Assembly (NCBI RefSeq): GCF_016625195.1 | Contig: NZ_JACVUP010000002.1 | Location: 344,711-408,710 of the forward strand | DNA: 64,000 nt | Direction of reading: 5' to 3' | Source: Erwinia sp. S63 | GTDB taxonomy: Bacteria > Pseudomonadota > Gammaproteobacteria > Enterobacterales > Enterobacteriaceae | Position numbers and translations under genes: made by a program | The notes under the pieces: model-generated | The model's database searches: none | What the model saw: only the letters and a program-made list of their open reading frames with translations | What the model was told of the DNA's origin: nothing | Part shown: positions 9,844-21,840 of the stretch, one piece after another | How the letters are laid out: every line of letters starts with the position of its first letter | How positions within the stretch are numbered: position 1 is the stretch's first letter

Positions 9844-11070
9844 ATGGATCAATTACTTGAGCGTTTTCTCAGTTATGTGGCAGTAGAAACTCAGTCAAAA
9901 CCGCAGGCGCGCCAGGTGCCCAGCAGTGAAGGGCAGTGGACGCTGGCGCGTCAGTTACAGGAAGAGCTGATTGCACTGGGATTTGTGGATGTGTCCCTGA
10001 GCGATCATTGCTGCGTGATGGGCACATTGCCCGCTAACGTTGATTGGCCAACCCCGGTGATTGGCTTTATCTCGCATATGGATACGTCACCGGATTTCAC
10101 CGCCAAAAACGTTAATCCGCAGATTATCGAAAATTACCGTGGCGGCGATATTGCGCTGGGCAACGGTGACGAAATTCTCTCGCCGGTGATGTTCCCGATC
10201 CTGCACAAGCTGATTGGCCATACGCTGATCACCACCGATGGCAAAACCTTGCTGGGCGCAGATGATAAAGCGGGAATCGCTGAGATCATGACGGCGATGG
10301 CGCGTCTGGTGAAAGAGGATATTCCGCACGGTGCGATTCGTGTGGCGTTTACCCCTGATGAAGAGATTGGTCGCGGCACTTCTCATTTCGACGTTGAAGG
10401 TTTTGCTGCGGACTGGGCGTATACCATCGATGGCAGCGACCTCGGCGAATTTGAATTTGAAAACTTCAATGCGGCTACCGCGATGGTGAAAATCACCGGC
10501 AATAACGTGCACCCTGGCAGTGCGAAAAACGTCATGGTGAACGCGCTGGATCTGGCCATGCGTTTCCACGCCGAGCTGCCAGCCAAAGAGAAACCGCAGT
10601 TCACTGACGGTTATGAAGGCTTTTTCCATCTGCACACCATCAAAGGCACGGTTGAGCACGCCGAGCTGATGTATCTGATTCGTGATTTCGACGCCGACAG
10701 CTATGAACAGCGTAAACAGCTGCTGGAAGAGATTGCTGAGCGCGTCGGTAAAGGACTGCAGGCCGAATGCTCAATAAAAGTGGAGATCAGCGACAGCTAC
10801 CGCAATATGCGTGAGAAAGTTGAGCCGCATCCGCAGATCATTGAGCTGGCGCTGCAGGCGATTCGCGATTGCGGGATTGAACCGGTGGTGAAGCCGATTC
10901 GCGGCGGCACCGACGGTTCCGCGTTATCGTGGAAAGGTTTGCCATGCCCGAACCTGTTCACCGGCGGCTATAACTATCACGGTAAACACGAGTTCGCGTC
11001 ACTGAATGTAATGTCGCAAGCGGTGGATGTGATTGTGCGCCTGTCTGCGCTAGCGGCCGAGAAGAAATAG
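9844..11070 (+). CDS. pepT: peptidase T (tripeptide aminopeptidase)
   Basis: PepT is a cytoplasmic di-zinc M20 exopeptidase that cuts the N-terminal residue from tripeptides. The 408 residues carry all expected metal and catalytic positions: His78 and Asp80 in SHMD, bridging Asp140 in GADD, Glu173/Glu174 in PDEE, Asp196 in TIDG and His379 in YNYHGKH. In E. coli the gene is induced anaerobically through FNR; I see no clear FNR box in the 119-bp upstream gap. A strong terminator follows. Confidence 0.97.
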   Translation: MDQLLERFLSYVAVETQSKPQARQVPSSEGQWTLARQLQEELIALGFVDVSLSDHCCVMGTLPANVDWPTPVIGFISHMDTSPDFTAKNVNPQIIENYRGGDIALGNGDEILSPVMFPILHKLIGHTLITTDGKTLLGADDKAGIAEIMTAMARLVKEDIPHGAIRVAFTPDEEIGRGTSHFDVEGFAADWAYTIDGSDLGEFEFENFNAATAMVKITGNNVHPGSAKNVMVNALDLAMRFHAELPAKEKPQFTDGYEGFFHLHTIKGTVEHAELMYLIRDFDADSYEQRKQLLEEIAERVGKGLQAECSIKVEISDSYRNMREKVEPHPQIIELALQAIRDCGIEPVVKPIRGGTDGSALSWKGLPCPNLFTGGYNYHGKHEFASLNVMSQAVDVIVRLSALAAEKK

Positions 11071-11076
11071 CATGAA

Positions 11077-11099
11077 AAAGGCCTGCTAAGCAGGCCTTT
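11077..11099 (+). terminator. terminator after pepT
   Basis: A perfect 10-bp stem AAAGGCCTGC/GCAGGCCTTT with a 3-base TAA loop lies 6 bp after the pepT stop. The A/T ends let it work for the opposing roxA strand as well. Confidence 0.75.
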
Positions 11100-11186
11100 C
11101 ATCAACATCGCTCGTTGTGCAGTCTTTAAGGGCAGGACGTTTGAAAATCGCGCGGCGATAACGAAGCGCGATTTTAGCGCAACAAA

Positions 11187-12308
11187 TTACTCGCCAAAGA
11201 ACCAGTAGCCGCTGTTCACCAGCGCCGCAAGCTGTGCCAGCAGCGACGGATCGTCCAGCGCATCGCCGAAATCTTCCAGCGTGAACACCTGATTGTGTGC
11301 CAGTGCCGCCAGCACTTCCGGGTGGCTGCACGCCACGCGCTCGCCATTCACAAACACCGCATCGCCCAGCGTTAACACGCGCAGGCCACCAAGACGCGTC
11401 AGCGCATCGCCTTGTTGCAGCGCATCGTAAATCTCATCAGGCTGATACGGCGGCTCCGGAGGCGCGATATCCAGTTCGTGACGTGTCTGTGAGATAAACT
11501 CACCAAACCACTGATTAAATTGTTCTGGCTGATTAATGACATCCAGCATCACCTGACGAATTCCTTCCACTTCAGAAGGCAAAATCTGTGACGGGCAATC
11601 GCGCGATGGCACATCCGGATCGCTGAAGCGATAGCTGCCTAATTCGTGCGCCAGCATGAAATCAGCGAAACCGCTGATTAGCTCGCGGCCATTGGGTGCG
11701 CGGAAACCGACCGAATAGTTGATGGCATTTTCCAGCGAATAGCCTTCATGCGGGAATCCCGGTGGGATATACAGAATGTCACCCGGCTCCATCTCTTCAT
11801 CGATGATGGCGTCAAACGGCTCAACCTGCAGCAGATCGGGATGCGGGCAGTGCTGTTTCATCGGCACTTTTTCGCCTACGCGCCAGCGACGACGACCGGT
11901 GCCCTGAATGATAAACACATCATACTGGTCGAAGTGTGGGCCTACGCCGCCGCCCGGTACGGCAAAGGAGATCATCAGATCGTCCATGCGCCAGTCTGGC
12001 AGGAAGCGGAACGGGCGCATCAGCGCGGCAGAAGGTTCATGCCAGTGGTTGACGGCCTGTACCAGCAGCGACCAGTTGCTCTCACCGAGATGATCATAGC
12101 TTTCAAACGGACCATGACTCACCTGCCATTTGCCGTTGTTATGGCTCACCAGGCGGCTATCCACCTCGTTTTCCATTGCCAGACCCGCCAGCTCATCAGG
12201 AGAAATGGGATCAATAAAGTTTTTAAAACCACGCTTGAGCACCACCGGGCGTTTTTGCCAGTAGCGCTGAATAAAGTCGGGCCAGTTAATATCGAGCTGA
12301 TAGTCCAT
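11187..12308 (-). CDS. roxA: ribosomal protein uL16 arginine 3-hydroxylase (RoxA/YcfD)
   Basis: This 2-oxoglutarate- and Fe(II)-dependent JmjC oxygenase hydroxylates Arg81 of ribosomal protein L16 in E. coli. The 373 residues equal the E. coli length. The iron triad is visible as His125 and Asp127 in GPHFDQYD and His187 in GFPHEGY. An N-terminal cupin is followed by a dimerisation region and a winged-helix-like C-terminus ending NSGYWFF. It lies downstream of phoQ on the same strand, 57 bp away, so read-through from phoPQ is possible. Confidence 0.96.
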   Translation of the reverse strand: MDYQLDINWPDFIQRYWQKRPVVLKRGFKNFIDPISPDELAGLAMENEVDSRLVSHNNGKWQVSHGPFESYDHLGESNWSLLVQAVNHWHEPSAALMRPFRFLPDWRMDDLMISFAVPGGGVGPHFDQYDVFIIQGTGRRRWRVGEKVPMKQHCPHPDLLQVEPFDAIIDEEMEPGDILYIPPGFPHEGYSLENAINYSVGFRAPNGRELISGFADFMLAHELGSYRFSDPDVPSRDCPSQILPSEVEGIRQVMLDVINQPEQFNQWFGEFISQTRHELDIAPPEPPYQPDEIYDALQQGDALTRLGGLRVLTLGDAVFVNGERVACSHPEVLAALAHNQVFTLEDFGDALDDPSLLAQLAALVNSGYWFFGE

Positions 12309-12365
12309 ATGAGTGTTCCGGTTAGGGCCATGAATGCAGGCAAGTATAACAGCCCGCAGGCCTTT

Positions 12366-13826
12366 CTACTCGCGGTGATGTTCAACTTCCTGACGCTGGA
12401 AAATCACTTCCATGCGGGCACCGCCCAGCGGGCTGGTGGAGGCGATCACCTGACCGGCGTATTGTTCGAGGATGTCACGTACTACGGCTAAGCCAAGGCC
12501 CTGTCCGGGACGCAACGTATCGGCACGCTGACCGCGCACGAAGATCAGGTCGCGTTTGCTTTCAGGAATGCCGGGACCGTCATCATCTATGAAAAGATGC
12601 AGTGCCTTGTCGGTTTGTCGTGCGCTGACCTCAATAAATTCCAGGCAGTATTTGCAGGCGTTATCCAGCACGTTGCCCAGCACTTCCATAAAGTCATTTT
12701 GATCGCCAATAAAGGTCAGCTCAGGGGAGATATCCAGCGTGATTTCGACACCTTTACGCTGATAAACCTTATTCAGCGCCGAGCACAGGCTATCCAATAG
12801 TGCCGACACCGAATGCAGATCGCGCTGCAGCGGATTATGGTCGGCCTGCATACTGGCACGATGCAGGTAATAGCCGATTTGTTGTGAAATACGGCTGATT
12901 TGCTCCAGCATCACCGGTTCGGCCTGTTCCACGGTGAGATCCTTGCCGCTGCGCAATGAGCGTAAGGTGCTCTGCAGCACCGCCAGCGGCGTTTTCAGGC
13001 TGTGAGTTAAATCAGACAGGGTAGTGCGATAGCGCGTGTAGCGCTGGCGCTCATTGGTCAGCAGCAGATTGAGATTGCGCACCAGGCTGCGTAACTCCTG
13101 CGGTGGATGGTCGTCGAGATTCTCGCGATGACCCGTCTCCAGTTCGCGCACCTGCGCGGTTAAATGCCCAATCGGGCGCAGGCTCCAGTGCGCAGCCAGC
13201 CACAGCAGCGGAATCACCAACAGCAGATTCGCGGCCAGCACATAGCTAAACCATGACCACACCACATCTGAGTGCTGCAGTTCCTGAGGGATGGAATCTA
13301 CCACCACGATGGTCAGTGCCGGTAAGTTGGTGGTGGCATCGTAACGGTTGACGGCGACCGAGTGCGTAAAGGTGTCGTTGCTGTCGCTATCCAGTTGATG
13401 TAGCCGCTCTTTGACCTCGGAGTTGTTGCCGATGGCGGCGAGGCTGGTGCGATTTGTGGTGTCGATTTCATAAAAATCGGGCTTGAGCAGCCATTCCCGG
13501 CGAATGTTTTTGCGGATATCCGGCACATCGCGCTGTTGCCACAGCAACTTGCCGTGTTCATCGTAAATAAACACCAGCGTTGGGAAATTGAGCGTCATAC
13601 GTTCTGGCTGGGCAATGGTCAGTTTATTGTTTTGCCACTGCGCCAGGGTGAAGAACAGATTGCTCTCGCCACGCATCACGCGATAGGTGTTTTTATCGAA
13701 GCTCACCACATAGCCCACTACGGCCACCATGCCGTAGGAGAGCGACAGAAACAGGACAATAGCGGCGGTCGCCAGTAAAAACCTGGCGCGTAACGAGAAA
13801 GGACGTAAGCGATTCAGCCAATTCAT
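12366..13826 (-). CDS. phoQ: sensor histidine kinase PhoQ
   Basis: PhoQ senses low Mg2+, acid pH and cationic peptides and controls PhoP phosphorylation. The 486 residues have TM1 (about 17-40), a periplasmic sensor domain (about 43-190), TM2 (about 192-213), a HAMP linker, phospho-acceptor His275 in LTHSLKTP, the N box around NVLDNACKY (384-393), and G boxes DDGPGIP and GQGLGLAV. The acidic patch that lies against the membrane and binds Mg2+ in E. coli (run of D/E at ~148-154) is here LDSDSNDT (145-152), clearly less acidic. It begins 3 bp after phoP, so the two form one operon. Confidence 0.97.
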   Translation of the reverse strand: MNWLNRLRPFSLRARFLLATAAIVLFLSLSYGMVAVVGYVVSFDKNTYRVMRGESNLFFTLAQWQNNKLTIAQPERMTLNFPTLVFIYDEHGKLLWQQRDVPDIRKNIRREWLLKPDFYEIDTTNRTSLAAIGNNSEVKERLHQLDSDSNDTFTHSVAVNRYDATTNLPALTIVVVDSIPQELQHSDVVWSWFSYVLAANLLLVIPLLWLAAHWSLRPIGHLTAQVRELETGHRENLDDHPPQELRSLVRNLNLLLTNERQRYTRYRTTLSDLTHSLKTPLAVLQSTLRSLRSGKDLTVEQAEPVMLEQISRISQQIGYYLHRASMQADHNPLQRDLHSVSALLDSLCSALNKVYQRKGVEITLDISPELTFIGDQNDFMEVLGNVLDNACKYCLEFIEVSARQTDKALHLFIDDDGPGIPESKRDLIFVRGQRADTLRPGQGLGLAVVRDILEQYAGQVIASTSPLGGARMEVIFQRQEVEHHRE

Positions 13827-13829
13827 AAA

Positions 13830-14498
13830 TCAGAGATCAAAGCGATAGCCCTGGCCGCGCACGGTGTTAATCACTTCGGTCGGATGGAGCGCAAGAATTT
13901 TTTTACGCAGGCGACCCATCAAAACGTCAATGGTGTGGCTCTCGCGCAGTTCGGCATCGGGGTAGAGCTGCAGCATCAGCGAATCTTTGCTGACCACTTT
14001 TCCGGCGTTACGGATCAGTGTTTCCACGATGGTGTACTCAAATGCGGTGAGTTTGACCGGCGCATCATTAACGGTGACTTCGCGACGCGACAGATCAACC
14101 TGGAACGGCGGCATAGCAATAATTTGCGAAGCGTGTCCACTGTTGCGACGCATCAGCGCCTGCAAACGTGCGGCGACTTCTTCGATATGGAAAGGTTTGG
14201 TGACGTAGTCATCGGCGCCGGCTTCCAGTGCTTCCACTTTAGCCTGCCAGCCTTCACGTGCCGTCAGCACCAGAATCGGCTGACGCACAGCATCACCGCG
14301 CCAGCGGCGGATCAGCGACATGCCATCTTCATCGGGCAAGCCTAAATCGACCAGCGCAATGTCGGGAATGTGTTCCTGCAGGAAATAGTCGGCTTCTTTG
14401 GCATCTTCGGCAGCATCCACCTGATGACCCATTTCACGTAACTGCACGGCGAGGTGATGACGCAGCAGTGCATTATCTTCCACAACCAGAACACGCAT
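13830..14498 (-). CDS. phoP: response regulator PhoP
   Basis: PhoP is an OmpR-type regulator of Mg2+ transport, envelope remodelling and peptide resistance. The 222 residues contain the receiver with Asp8, phospho-acceptor Asp51 and Lys101, and a C-terminal winged helix including [14 protein letters not shown]. It is transcribed from its own PhoP-box promoter (14537-14571), and AAGGAA lies 7 bp before the ATG. Together with purB upstream the order matches E. coli. Confidence 0.97.
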   Translation of the reverse strand: MRVLVVEDNALLRHHLAVQLREMGHQVDAAEDAKEADYFLQEHIPDIALVDLGLPDEDGMSLIRRWRGDAVRQPILVLTAREGWQAKVEALEAGADDYVTKPFHIEEVAARLQALMRRNSGHASQIIAMPPFQVDLSRREVTVNDAPVKLTAFEYTIVETLIRNAGKVVSKDSLMLQLYPDAELRESHTIDVLMGRLRKKILALHPTEVINTVRGQGYRFDL

Positions 14499-14536
14499 AG
14501 AATTTCCTTACCTTCAAACTCAGTGATGATGGCAAG

Positions 14537-14571
14537 AGTATATGTTAAGCGAGCTAAACAAGAGAACAACA
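14537..14571 (-). promoter_or_regulatory. phoP promoter with PhoP box (autoregulation)
   Basis: On the minus strand the sequence reads TGTTGT, 5 bp, TGTTTA, then 12 bp and a -10 hexamer TATACT (14537-14542). The half-site spacing and the distance from second half-site to -10 are those of PhoP-activated promoters, where the box replaces the -35. The start would lie about 35 bp before the phoP ATG. The first half-site matches only 4 of 6 bases. Confidence 0.65.
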
Positions 14572-14704
14572 CTTACCTGTCATCGTTTTAACGACGGCGG
14601 CAAAAATCTGTGTGAATGCATTCCGGTCGCTGACGGCTACTGGCGACTCAGGAGGAATGCACTTGCCAATTTGCTGTTGCTTGGATGCCTGAGGGGAAGA
14701 ATAG

Positions 14705-14724
14705 GGTGTGCCCGCAGGCACACC
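14705..14724 (-). terminator. hairpin after purB
   Basis: The perfect 8-bp stem GGTGTGCC/GGCACACC with a 4-base loop lies 8 bp past the purB stop. No U tract follows on the minus strand, so it may be a weak terminator that lets some transcripts reach phoP. Confidence 0.45.
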
Positions 14725-14732
14725 GTTAATGA

Positions 14733-16130
<1,398 letters not shown>

Positions 16131-16147
16131 TTAGGGCAGGGCGGCGC

Positions 16148-16789
16148 TTAATACGCCGGGCCCAGCCGGGATAAAATGGTTTTGGCTTCACGCAGCAGAC
16201 GCTGGCGCGAGAACATTAGCTGCAGGCGGCCACCGCCAACCTGCTGCCACAACACAGCGGCACGAATGCCTGCCAGCAAGGTAGCGCGTACTTTGCTTTG
16301 TACCTGAGAATTCTGTAATACCTGCGGCGAACCGGTGACCTGAATGCGCGGACCCAGCGGGCTAATCACATCGACATAAATCCCCGCCATGGCACTGGTG
16401 ATGGTTTCTGATTCCAGCTCGTAATGCGCGAGTTGGCGATCAAGCTGTGCAATGCGCTGAGAGAGCGTGTTCAGTGCCGCGTTGTTGCCGTGCAGTTTGC
16501 GTTCCAGCACCATCATACTCAGGGTGTAACGTGTCAGTTCGGCCCCGGCACCCTGGCGGCTGCCGCTGTTCAACACCGCCATCAGCGATTCCAGGCCGAG
16601 GTGCAGATTCGCTTCATCATTGCCAAATACCGCCAGCGTCGAGCCGGGGTTCAGATCCAGCAGGCTGCGCAGCGACACGGTTAATGCGGCATTGTTGCAG
16701 CTGCCCTGGTGCGCTAGTTGCTGCACCAGATGCGCGGACTGACAAATACCCGCCAGCGCGAGCGTTATCTCATAATAGTTCTTAGCCAC
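16148..16789 (-). CDS. hflD: HflD family protein (lysogenization regulator)
   Basis: HflD is a mainly helical peripheral inner-membrane protein known in E. coli for binding phage lambda CII and affecting lysogeny; its housekeeping role is unclear. The 213 residues equal E. coli HflD and are collinear throughout, including [18 protein letters not shown] and [14 protein letters not shown]. It is set between mnmA (35 bp) and purB (44 bp) in the conserved cluster. Confidence 0.95.
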   Translation of the reverse strand: MAKNYYEITLALAGICQSAHLVQQLAHQGSCNNAALTVSLRSLLDLNPGSTLAVFGNDEANLHLGLESLMAVLNSGSRQGAGAELTRYTLSMMVLERKLHGNNAALNTLSQRIAQLDRQLAHYELESETITSAMAGIYVDVISPLGPRIQVTGSPQVLQNSQVQSKVRATLLAGIRAAVLWQQVGGGRLQLMFSRQRLLREAKTILSRLGPAY

Positions 16790-16824
16790 GCTTAACTCCT
16801 GTCATCGCGTCGGCAGCGCCGACC

Positions 16825-17937
16825 TCAGGCTTCTGCCAATGGCAGGCGCTGTTCAATAATGCCGCCGCCGAGGCAAACATCACCCAGATAAAATACGGCC
16901 GACTGGCCAGGCGTGACGGCCGCAACCGGCTCGTCAAAACGCACTTCAATACGCTCGGCATCGAGCGGGATAATTTCGCATGGAATATCGGTCTGGCGAT
17001 AACGGGTTTTCACCGTGCAGCGCAGCGGTGCCGTCATCGTTTGGCGATCGACCCAATCCAGTTGCTGAGCAATCAAACCGACGGACATCAGGCGTGGATG
17101 TTCCGCACCCTGAGCCACCACCAGACGATTGCGCGCCACGTCTTTATCCACCACATACCAGGGATCGTCGTTGCTCTCTTTGCGACCACCAATACCCAAT
17201 CCTTTGCGTTGGCCCAGCGTGTGATACATCAGACCCTGATGCTCACCGACAATCTCACCGTCAACGGTTTCGATTTCGCCCGGCTGCGCAGGTAAGTAAC
17301 GGCCAAGGAAGTCGCGGAATTTACGCTCACCGATAAAACAGATACCGGTCGAGTCTTTTTTCTTCGCGGTGATCAAATCCAGTTCTTCAGCGATACGACG
17401 GACTTCGGGTTTCTCCAACTCACCTACCGGGAACAGGCTTTGCGCAATCTGCTCATGGCTCAGGGTGTAGAGGAAGTAACTCTGATCTTTATTGCCGTCG
17501 AGGCCGCGCAGTAACTGGCTGGTGCCATTCACATCGGCACGGCGCACATAGTGCCCGGTAGCGATAAAGTCTGCGCCGAGATCTTCAGCCGCGAATTCAA
17601 GAAAGGCTTTAAATTTGATCTCTTTGTTGCACAGAATATCGGGGTTTGGCGTGCGGCCCGCTTTGTACTCTTCCAGGAAGTGTTCGAACACGTTATCCCA
17701 GTACTCAGCCGCGAAGTTGATTTTATGCAGTTTCATGCCGAGTTTGTCACACACGGCTTGTGCGTCAGCCAGATCATCAGCGGCGGTACAATACTCCTCG
17801 CCGTCGTCTTCCTCCCAGTTCTTCATGAACAGGCCTTCAACCTGATAGCCCTGCTGTTGCAGTAACCAGGCGGATACGGAAGAATCGACGCCGCCGGACA
17901 TCCCGACGATCACTTTTTTCTGGCTGTTGTCAGACAT
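16825..17937 (-). CDS. mnmA: tRNA-uridine 2-thiolase MnmA
   Basis: MnmA places sulfur on U34 of tRNA-Lys, -Glu and -Gln using persulfide passed by the Tus relay from IscS. The 370 residues show the PP-loop SGGVDSS (14-20), catalytic Cys103 in LCNKEIKF and Cys200 in STGICFIG, the pair that forms the persulfide/disulfide during catalysis. It follows nudJ by 41 bp in the same orientation. Confidence 0.97.
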   Translation of the reverse strand: MSDNSQKKVIVGMSGGVDSSVSAWLLQQQGYQVEGLFMKNWEEDDGEEYCTAADDLADAQAVCDKLGMKLHKINFAAEYWDNVFEHFLEEYKAGRTPNPDILCNKEIKFKAFLEFAAEDLGADFIATGHYVRRADVNGTSQLLRGLDGNKDQSYFLYTLSHEQIAQSLFPVGELEKPEVRRIAEELDLITAKKKDSTGICFIGERKFRDFLGRYLPAQPGEIETVDGEIVGEHQGLMYHTLGQRKGLGIGGRKESNDDPWYVVDKDVARNRLVVAQGAEHPRLMSVGLIAQQLDWVDRQTMTAPLRCTVKTRYRQTDIPCEIIPLDAERIEVRFDEPVAAVTPGQSAVFYLGDVCLGGGIIEQRLPLAEA

Positions 17938-17978
17938 GACGCACTCTTAATTACGATAAAAACAGGCGGCGCATTCTA

Positions 17979-18452
17979 TCATGCCGAAGCCGGGCGCGCA
18001 CCTTCGTGAAACGGCCATTGGAACGGCGCCACCAGTTGCAGCGGATAACGCGCGCCTTGTTGCCACAATCGCACGCTTTCGGCGACCAGCGGTGAACGCA
18101 GGCGATTCGCAGTGAGAATCTGCTCTGGCGGCAGCCACCAGCAGCAATCGATGTCGCGATCGTGTGGTGAGGTCTCGCATTTTTCCGGTAGATCGAGACC
18201 AAACAGGAAACGCACAAAAGGTGTATCGTCAGGCGCGATCCACTGTTGAACGCCGAGGAAATACTCGGGTTGGGCGTCAATACCGGTCTCTTCAAACAAC
18301 TCACGCTGTGCGGCTTCGACGATCGTTTCGTCGGCTTCCAGGTGTCCGGCGGGCTGATTCCAGGTAATGCGGCCGTGAACACGCTCTTCAACCACCAGCA
18401 ATTCGCCTTGTGCCTGCACAATACAGGCTACGGTTACATGAGGTTTAAACAT
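17979..18452 (-). CDS. nudJ: Nudix phosphatase NudJ
   Basis: NudJ hydrolyses nucleoside di- and triphosphates and, in E. coli, hydroxymethylpyrimidine pyrophosphate. The 157 residues contain a full Nudix box from Gly36 (GHLEADET, then REL-F-EETG ending at residue 58) with the metal-binding Glu residues of REXXEE. A GGAGGAAGG site directly precedes the ATG. It heads the nudJ-mnmA-hflD-purB run. Confidence 0.95.
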   Translation of the reverse strand: MFKPHVTVACIVQAQGELLVVEERVHGRITWNQPAGHLEADETIVEAAQRELFEETGIDAQPEYFLGVQQWIAPDDTPFVRFLFGLDLPEKCETSPHDRDIDCCWWLPPEQILTANRLRSPLVAESVRLWQQGARYPLQLVAPFQWPFHEGARPASA

Positions 18453-18497
18453 CCTTCCTCCGAAATTGTTAACTAAAAGTTATTGAAAAAACCTGTT

Positions 18498-19136
18498 TTA
18501 AGCTTCTGCATTCACTTCGCGCCACTCACCTAGGGCTAAATCGTCGAGCTGATAATGGCCCATAGCAAAGCGAATCAGGCGCAAGGTGGGAAACCCAATA
18601 TGCGCTGTCATGCGGCGCACCTGACGGTTACGTCCTTCGTACAAGGTAATTTTCAACCAACTGGTGGGAATCGCTTTTCGCTCGCGAATCGGCGGCTGGC
18701 GCGGCCACAGCCACGCTGGCTCGGTCACTAATTCCACGCCTGCGGGCAGCGTTGGCCCATCGTTGAGGGTGACACCGCTGCGTAACAGGGATAAATCTGA
18801 TTCCTGCGGTGCGCCTTCCACCTGAACGTAATAAATTTTTCCGGTGCGTTTACCGGGCTGAGTCAGTTGCGCCTGCAGCGCGCCATCGTTGGTCAGAATC
18901 ATCAAACCTTCGCTGTCGCGATCGAGGCGGCCGGCGGCATAAACGTCGCTAATCGGCACGAAATCCTTGAGCGTGCGGCGTCCCGCCTCGTCGCTGAACT
19001 GCGGTAAAACATCGAAAGGTTTGTTAAAGAGTATGACGCGTCGCGGTCCTTTTGGACGTGTGTCACGGCGCACGGGCTGGCGTGCTGCGGTGTTTGGACG
19101 CTTATCCTGGTGAATTCGTTGAGAAGTTTTTCGCAT
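18498..19136 (-). CDS. rluE: 23S rRNA pseudouridine(2457) synthase RluE
   Basis: RluE isomerises U2457 in 23S rRNA. Catalytic Asp lies in GRLDRDSEG, and the RsuA-family motifs [11 protein letters not shown] and IRERK are present. The first ~35 residues are basic and disordered-looking. Two starts compete: ATG at 19166 (222 residues, matching the long E. coli annotation) and ATG at 19136 (212 residues). A TATAAT hexamer at 19165-19170 on the same strand overlaps the upstream ATG; if it is the -10, only the 19136 start can be used, so I list that one. The gene is divergent from icd. Confidence 0.9.
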   Translation of the reverse strand: MRKTSQRIHQDKRPNTAARQPVRRDTRPKGPRRVILFNKPFDVLPQFSDEAGRRTLKDFVPISDVYAAGRLDRDSEGLMILTNDGALQAQLTQPGKRTGKIYYVQVEGAPQESDLSLLRSGVTLNDGPTLPAGVELVTEPAWLWPRQPPIRERKAIPTSWLKITLYEGRNRQVRRMTAHIGFPTLRLIRFAMGHYQLDDLALGEWREVNAEA

Positions 19137-19227
19137 GGGCTTTGCAGTCAGAAACAATCGGCGCATTATAACGCGAAACTGCGGTGATTGGCGTAGCGGA
19201 AATATTCAAGTAGTATTGACCCGCATC

Positions 19228-19242
19228 TTACAAATCATTAAC
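19228..19242 (-). promoter_or_regulatory. candidate ArcA site upstream of icd
   Basis: The minus strand GTTAATGATTTGTAA matches 11 of 15 positions of the ArcA consensus GTTAATTAAATGTTA. It ends 25 bp before the icd ATG. E. coli icd is repressed by ArcA in anaerobic growth, so the site is plausible but unproven. Confidence 0.4.
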
Positions 19243-19267
19243 AAAAAATCGCTCGAAGGAGAGGTTG

Positions 19268-20518
19268 ATGGAAAGCAAAGTAGTTGTTCCGGCGGAAGGT
19301 CAAAAAATCACCCTGGTTCAGGGCAAACTCACTGTTCCGAATAACCCAGTCATTCCTTACATCGAAGGTGATGGCATCGGCGTTGATGTTTCCCCTGTTA
19401 TGCTGAAAGTGGTTGATGCCGCTGTGAAGAAAGCCTACAACGGTGAGCGTAAAATTTCCTGGATGGAAATTTATACTGGTGAGAAATCAGTAGAACTTTA
19501 CGGTCAGGACGTCTGGCTGCCGCAAGAAACCCTCGATTTAATCAAAGAGTACCGCGTAGCCATCAAAGGCCCACTGACCACCCCAGTCGGTGGCGGTATT
19601 CGTTCTCTGAACGTTGCGCTGCGTCAGGAGCTGGATCTGTACGTGTGTCTGCGTCCGGTTCGCTACTACACCGGCACCCCAAGCCCGGTTAAACGCCCAG
19701 AAGATACCGACATGGTGATCTTCCGTGAGAACTCAGAAGATATCTATGCGGGTATCGAGTGGAAAGCGGGCACGCCAGAAGCAGATAAAGTGATCAAGTT
19801 CCTGCGTGAAGAGATGGGCGTGAAGAAAATTCGCTTCCCAGAACAGTGTGGTATTGGCGTGAAGCCGTGCTCTGAAGCGGGCACCAAGCGTCTGGTACGC
19901 GCAGCGGTTGAGTACACGATCACCAACGATCGTGATTCTCTGACCCTGGTTCACAAAGGCAACATCATGAAGTTCACCGAAGGCTCTTTCAAAGACTGGG
20001 GCTACCAGTTGGTGAAAGAAGAGTTCGGCGGCGAGCTGATCGATGGTGGCCCGTGGATGAAGTTCAAAAACCCGAACACCGGCAAAGAGATCATCGTGAA
20101 AGACGTGATCGCTGACGCCTTCCTGCAGCAGATCCTGTTGCGTCCAGCTGAATACGACGTTATCGCCTGTATGAACCTGAACGGTGACTACATCTCTGAT
20201 GCCCTGGCGGCTCAGGTTGGCGGTATCGGTATCGCACCTGGCGCGAACATCGGTGACGAGTGCGCACTGTTCGAAGCAACCCACGGTACTGCACCTAAGT
20301 ACGCTGGTCAGGATAAAGTGAACCCAGGTTCCGTTATCCTGTCCGCAGAAATGATGCTGCGCCACATGGAGTGGTTCGAAGCCGCAGACCTGATTGTTAA
20401 AGGCATGGAAGGCGCAATCGCCGCTAAGACCGTGACCTATGACTTCGAGCGTCTGATGGATGGCGCTAAACTGCTGAAATGCTCAGAGTTTGGTGACGCG
20501 ATCATCGCGAATATGTAA
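19268..20518 (+). CDS. icd: isocitrate dehydrogenase (NADP+)
   Basis: This TCA-cycle enzyme oxidises isocitrate to 2-oxoglutarate and makes NADPH. The 416 residues equal E. coli Icd. Ser113 in GGIRSLNVA is the residue phosphorylated by AceK. Substrate residues RSLNVALRQ, the NADP loop [10 protein letters not shown] and the DxxxD metal site are all present. The ATG at 19268 is used, not the TTG one codon earlier; GAAGGAGAGG lies just upstream. In E. coli the 3' end of icd is the attachment site of e14-type prophages; here the end is intact and a terminator follows at once, so the site is empty. Confidence 0.98.
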   Translation: MESKVVVPAEGQKITLVQGKLTVPNNPVIPYIEGDGIGVDVSPVMLKVVDAAVKKAYNGERKISWMEIYTGEKSVELYGQDVWLPQETLDLIKEYRVAIKGPLTTPVGGGIRSLNVALRQELDLYVCLRPVRYYTGTPSPVKRPEDTDMVIFRENSEDIYAGIEWKAGTPEADKVIKFLREEMGVKKIRFPEQCGIGVKPCSEAGTKRLVRAAVEYTITNDRDSLTLVHKGNIMKFTEGSFKDWGYQLVKEEFGGELIDGGPWMKFKNPNTGKEIIVKDVIADAFLQQILLRPAEYDVIACMNLNGDYISDALAAQVGGIGIAPGANIGDECALFEATHGTAPKYAGQDKVNPGSVILSAEMMLRHMEWFEAADLIVKGMEGAIAAKTVTYDFERLMDGAKLLKCSEFGDAIIANM

Positions 20519-20540
20519 TTTCTGCCAGCCAGAAATTGAG

Positions 20541-20567
20541 ACGGGAGCCTATGGCTCCCGTTTTTTT
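20541..20567 (+). terminator. rho-independent terminator after icd
   Basis: The 9-bp stem ACGGGAGCC/GGCTCCCGT with a TAT loop runs into seven T residues, 22 bp after the icd stop. Confidence 0.9.
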
Positions 20568-20577
20568 ATGCGCTAAA

Positions 20578-21840
20578 TTAATCGGCTTGCTGTTCAATGG
20601 ATTTGGAGGCTGACGCATGCTGCTGCGACAAGCGCCAAAAATCATTGCCGCCTGGATGCTGATACATGCGCAGCCCAAACTGCCCGACAATCGCATAAAT
20701 ATATTCGAAGATCGCTGACTGCGAATTCTCATACTCGACCCAAAATATCGACGAGGTGAAGCAATAGACTTCTACCGGCAAACCTTCCGGCGAAGGCTTC
20801 ATGGCGCGCACCACGATATACATATCCTGCTTAATGTCATCACGCTGTGACAGCCACGCGGTGAGATATTTGCGGAACACCGTCAAGTTAGTCATGCCGT
20901 TTTCGGCAAACCAGCGATCACCCACGGCATTGCTGTCTCGTCCATCCATTAACGATGAAAGCTGCTCGCTGACGCCGCGAATCTGACTCATCTGCTGAAT
21001 GAGTTCGTGATCGAGAAAGCGAATCGACATTTGGTCGAGGTGAAAGCTACGCATGATTCGGCGCGCGCCGGAGGAGAACATTGCCTGCCAGTTGGTATAG
21101 GTTTCGGTCAGGAAATTTTTTGTCGGGATGCGCGACAAAGTGTTATCCCAGTTGCGCAGCGTAATGGTGTGCAATGCAATATCGATCACTTCACCGCTAA
21201 TGCCTTTATCCGGCATCTCAATCCAGTCGCCGAGCTGTAGCACATCGTTGGATGACACCTGGATGTTCGCCACCAGCGACATTAAGGTGTGCTGGAAGAC
21301 CAGCATTAATACCGCGGCAACCGCACCCAAACTCGAAATAATAATGACTGGTGATTTATTAGACATAATCGCCAGGATCATAATCGCCGAAATGATGTGC
21401 ACCAGAATTTTGCCGACCTGAATATAGCCTTTGATCGAGTGATTCTTGCGCTTGGATTTGCGGGAGTAGGAGTTATTAACGATCTCCAGCACTTCGGTAA
21501 AGAACAGCGACAGATAGACAAAGAACAAAATGCCGCAGATGGTCTTAATTGCGATCAGCAAGTGCTCGGGCAAGTCCGGCATAAACTGCAGCAGGAAATA
21601 GACCGTGATCAGCGGGATAAAGTTCGAGAGCTTCTCTGAAAGCCGCACATCTTTATCGAGTGGCACCTGATTCTTATGTGTACTAAAGAAGACTTTACGC
21701 ACCACCTTCACCACAAAGAATTTGCAGATCAGGTGCGTCACCATCCCGGCAATCACCAGCAGTAGCAGGCTGAAAGTGGTGGATAACAGGGTATTACTCT
21801 CGATAAATTTCTGGATATTGCTTAAATAATTCATATTCAC
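20578..21840 (-). CDS. MscS-family mechanosensitive channel, YbdG-like
   Basis: This 420-residue membrane protein resembles E. coli YbdG (a miniconductance channel of 415 residues). It has several N-terminal hydrophobic segments (about 18-45, 70-90, 95-115, 145-165) and the MscS pore helix region SSLGAVAAVLMLVFQHTLMS. It also carries the beta-domain motif LGDWIEMPDKGISGEV and the YbdG-type RNWDNTLSRIPT and SIRFLDHEL. These channels open under membrane tension during osmotic downshift. Identity to YbdG is moderate, so it is a relative, not clearly the ortholog. The start is GTG at 21840 with AGG 6 bp upstream; ATG at 21834 is an alternative. Confidence 0.85.
   Translation of the reverse strand: MNMNYLSNIQKFIESNTLLSTTFSLLLLVIAGMVTHLICKFFVVKVVRKVFFSTHKNQVPLDKDVRLSEKLSNFIPLITVYFLLQFMPDLPEHLLIAIKTICGILFFVYLSLFFTEVLEIVNNSYSRKSKRKNHSIKGYIQVGKILVHIISAIMILAIMSNKSPVIIISSLGAVAAVLMLVFQHTLMSLVANIQVSSNDVLQLGDWIEMPDKGISGEVIDIALHTITLRNWDNTLSRIPTKNFLTETYTNWQAMFSSGARRIMRSFHLDQMSIRFLDHELIQQMSQIRGVSEQLSSLMDGRDSNAVGDRWFAENGMTNLTVFRKYLTAWLSQRDDIKQDMYIVVRAMKPSPEGLPVEVYCFTSSIFWVEYENSQSAIFEYIYAIVGQFGLRMYQHPGGNDFWRLSQQHASASKSIEQQAD

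Noticed and set aside
14545..14560. PhoP box read with the second half-site at 14545-14549 (CTTAAC)
   Set aside because: CTTAAC matches the half-site at only one position; the register TGTTGT-N5-TGTTTA with correct -10 spacing is better.
19166..19264. sigma-70 -35 element for rluE paired with TATAAT at 19165-19170
   Set aside because: The hexamer 17 bp upstream on the minus strand is CGCCAA, not close to TTGACA, so only a -10 is noted as weak evidence.
20500..20578. Prophage attachment at the icd 3' end
   Set aside because: The icd end is intact, a terminator follows directly, and I see no integrase or duplicated icd end downstream.
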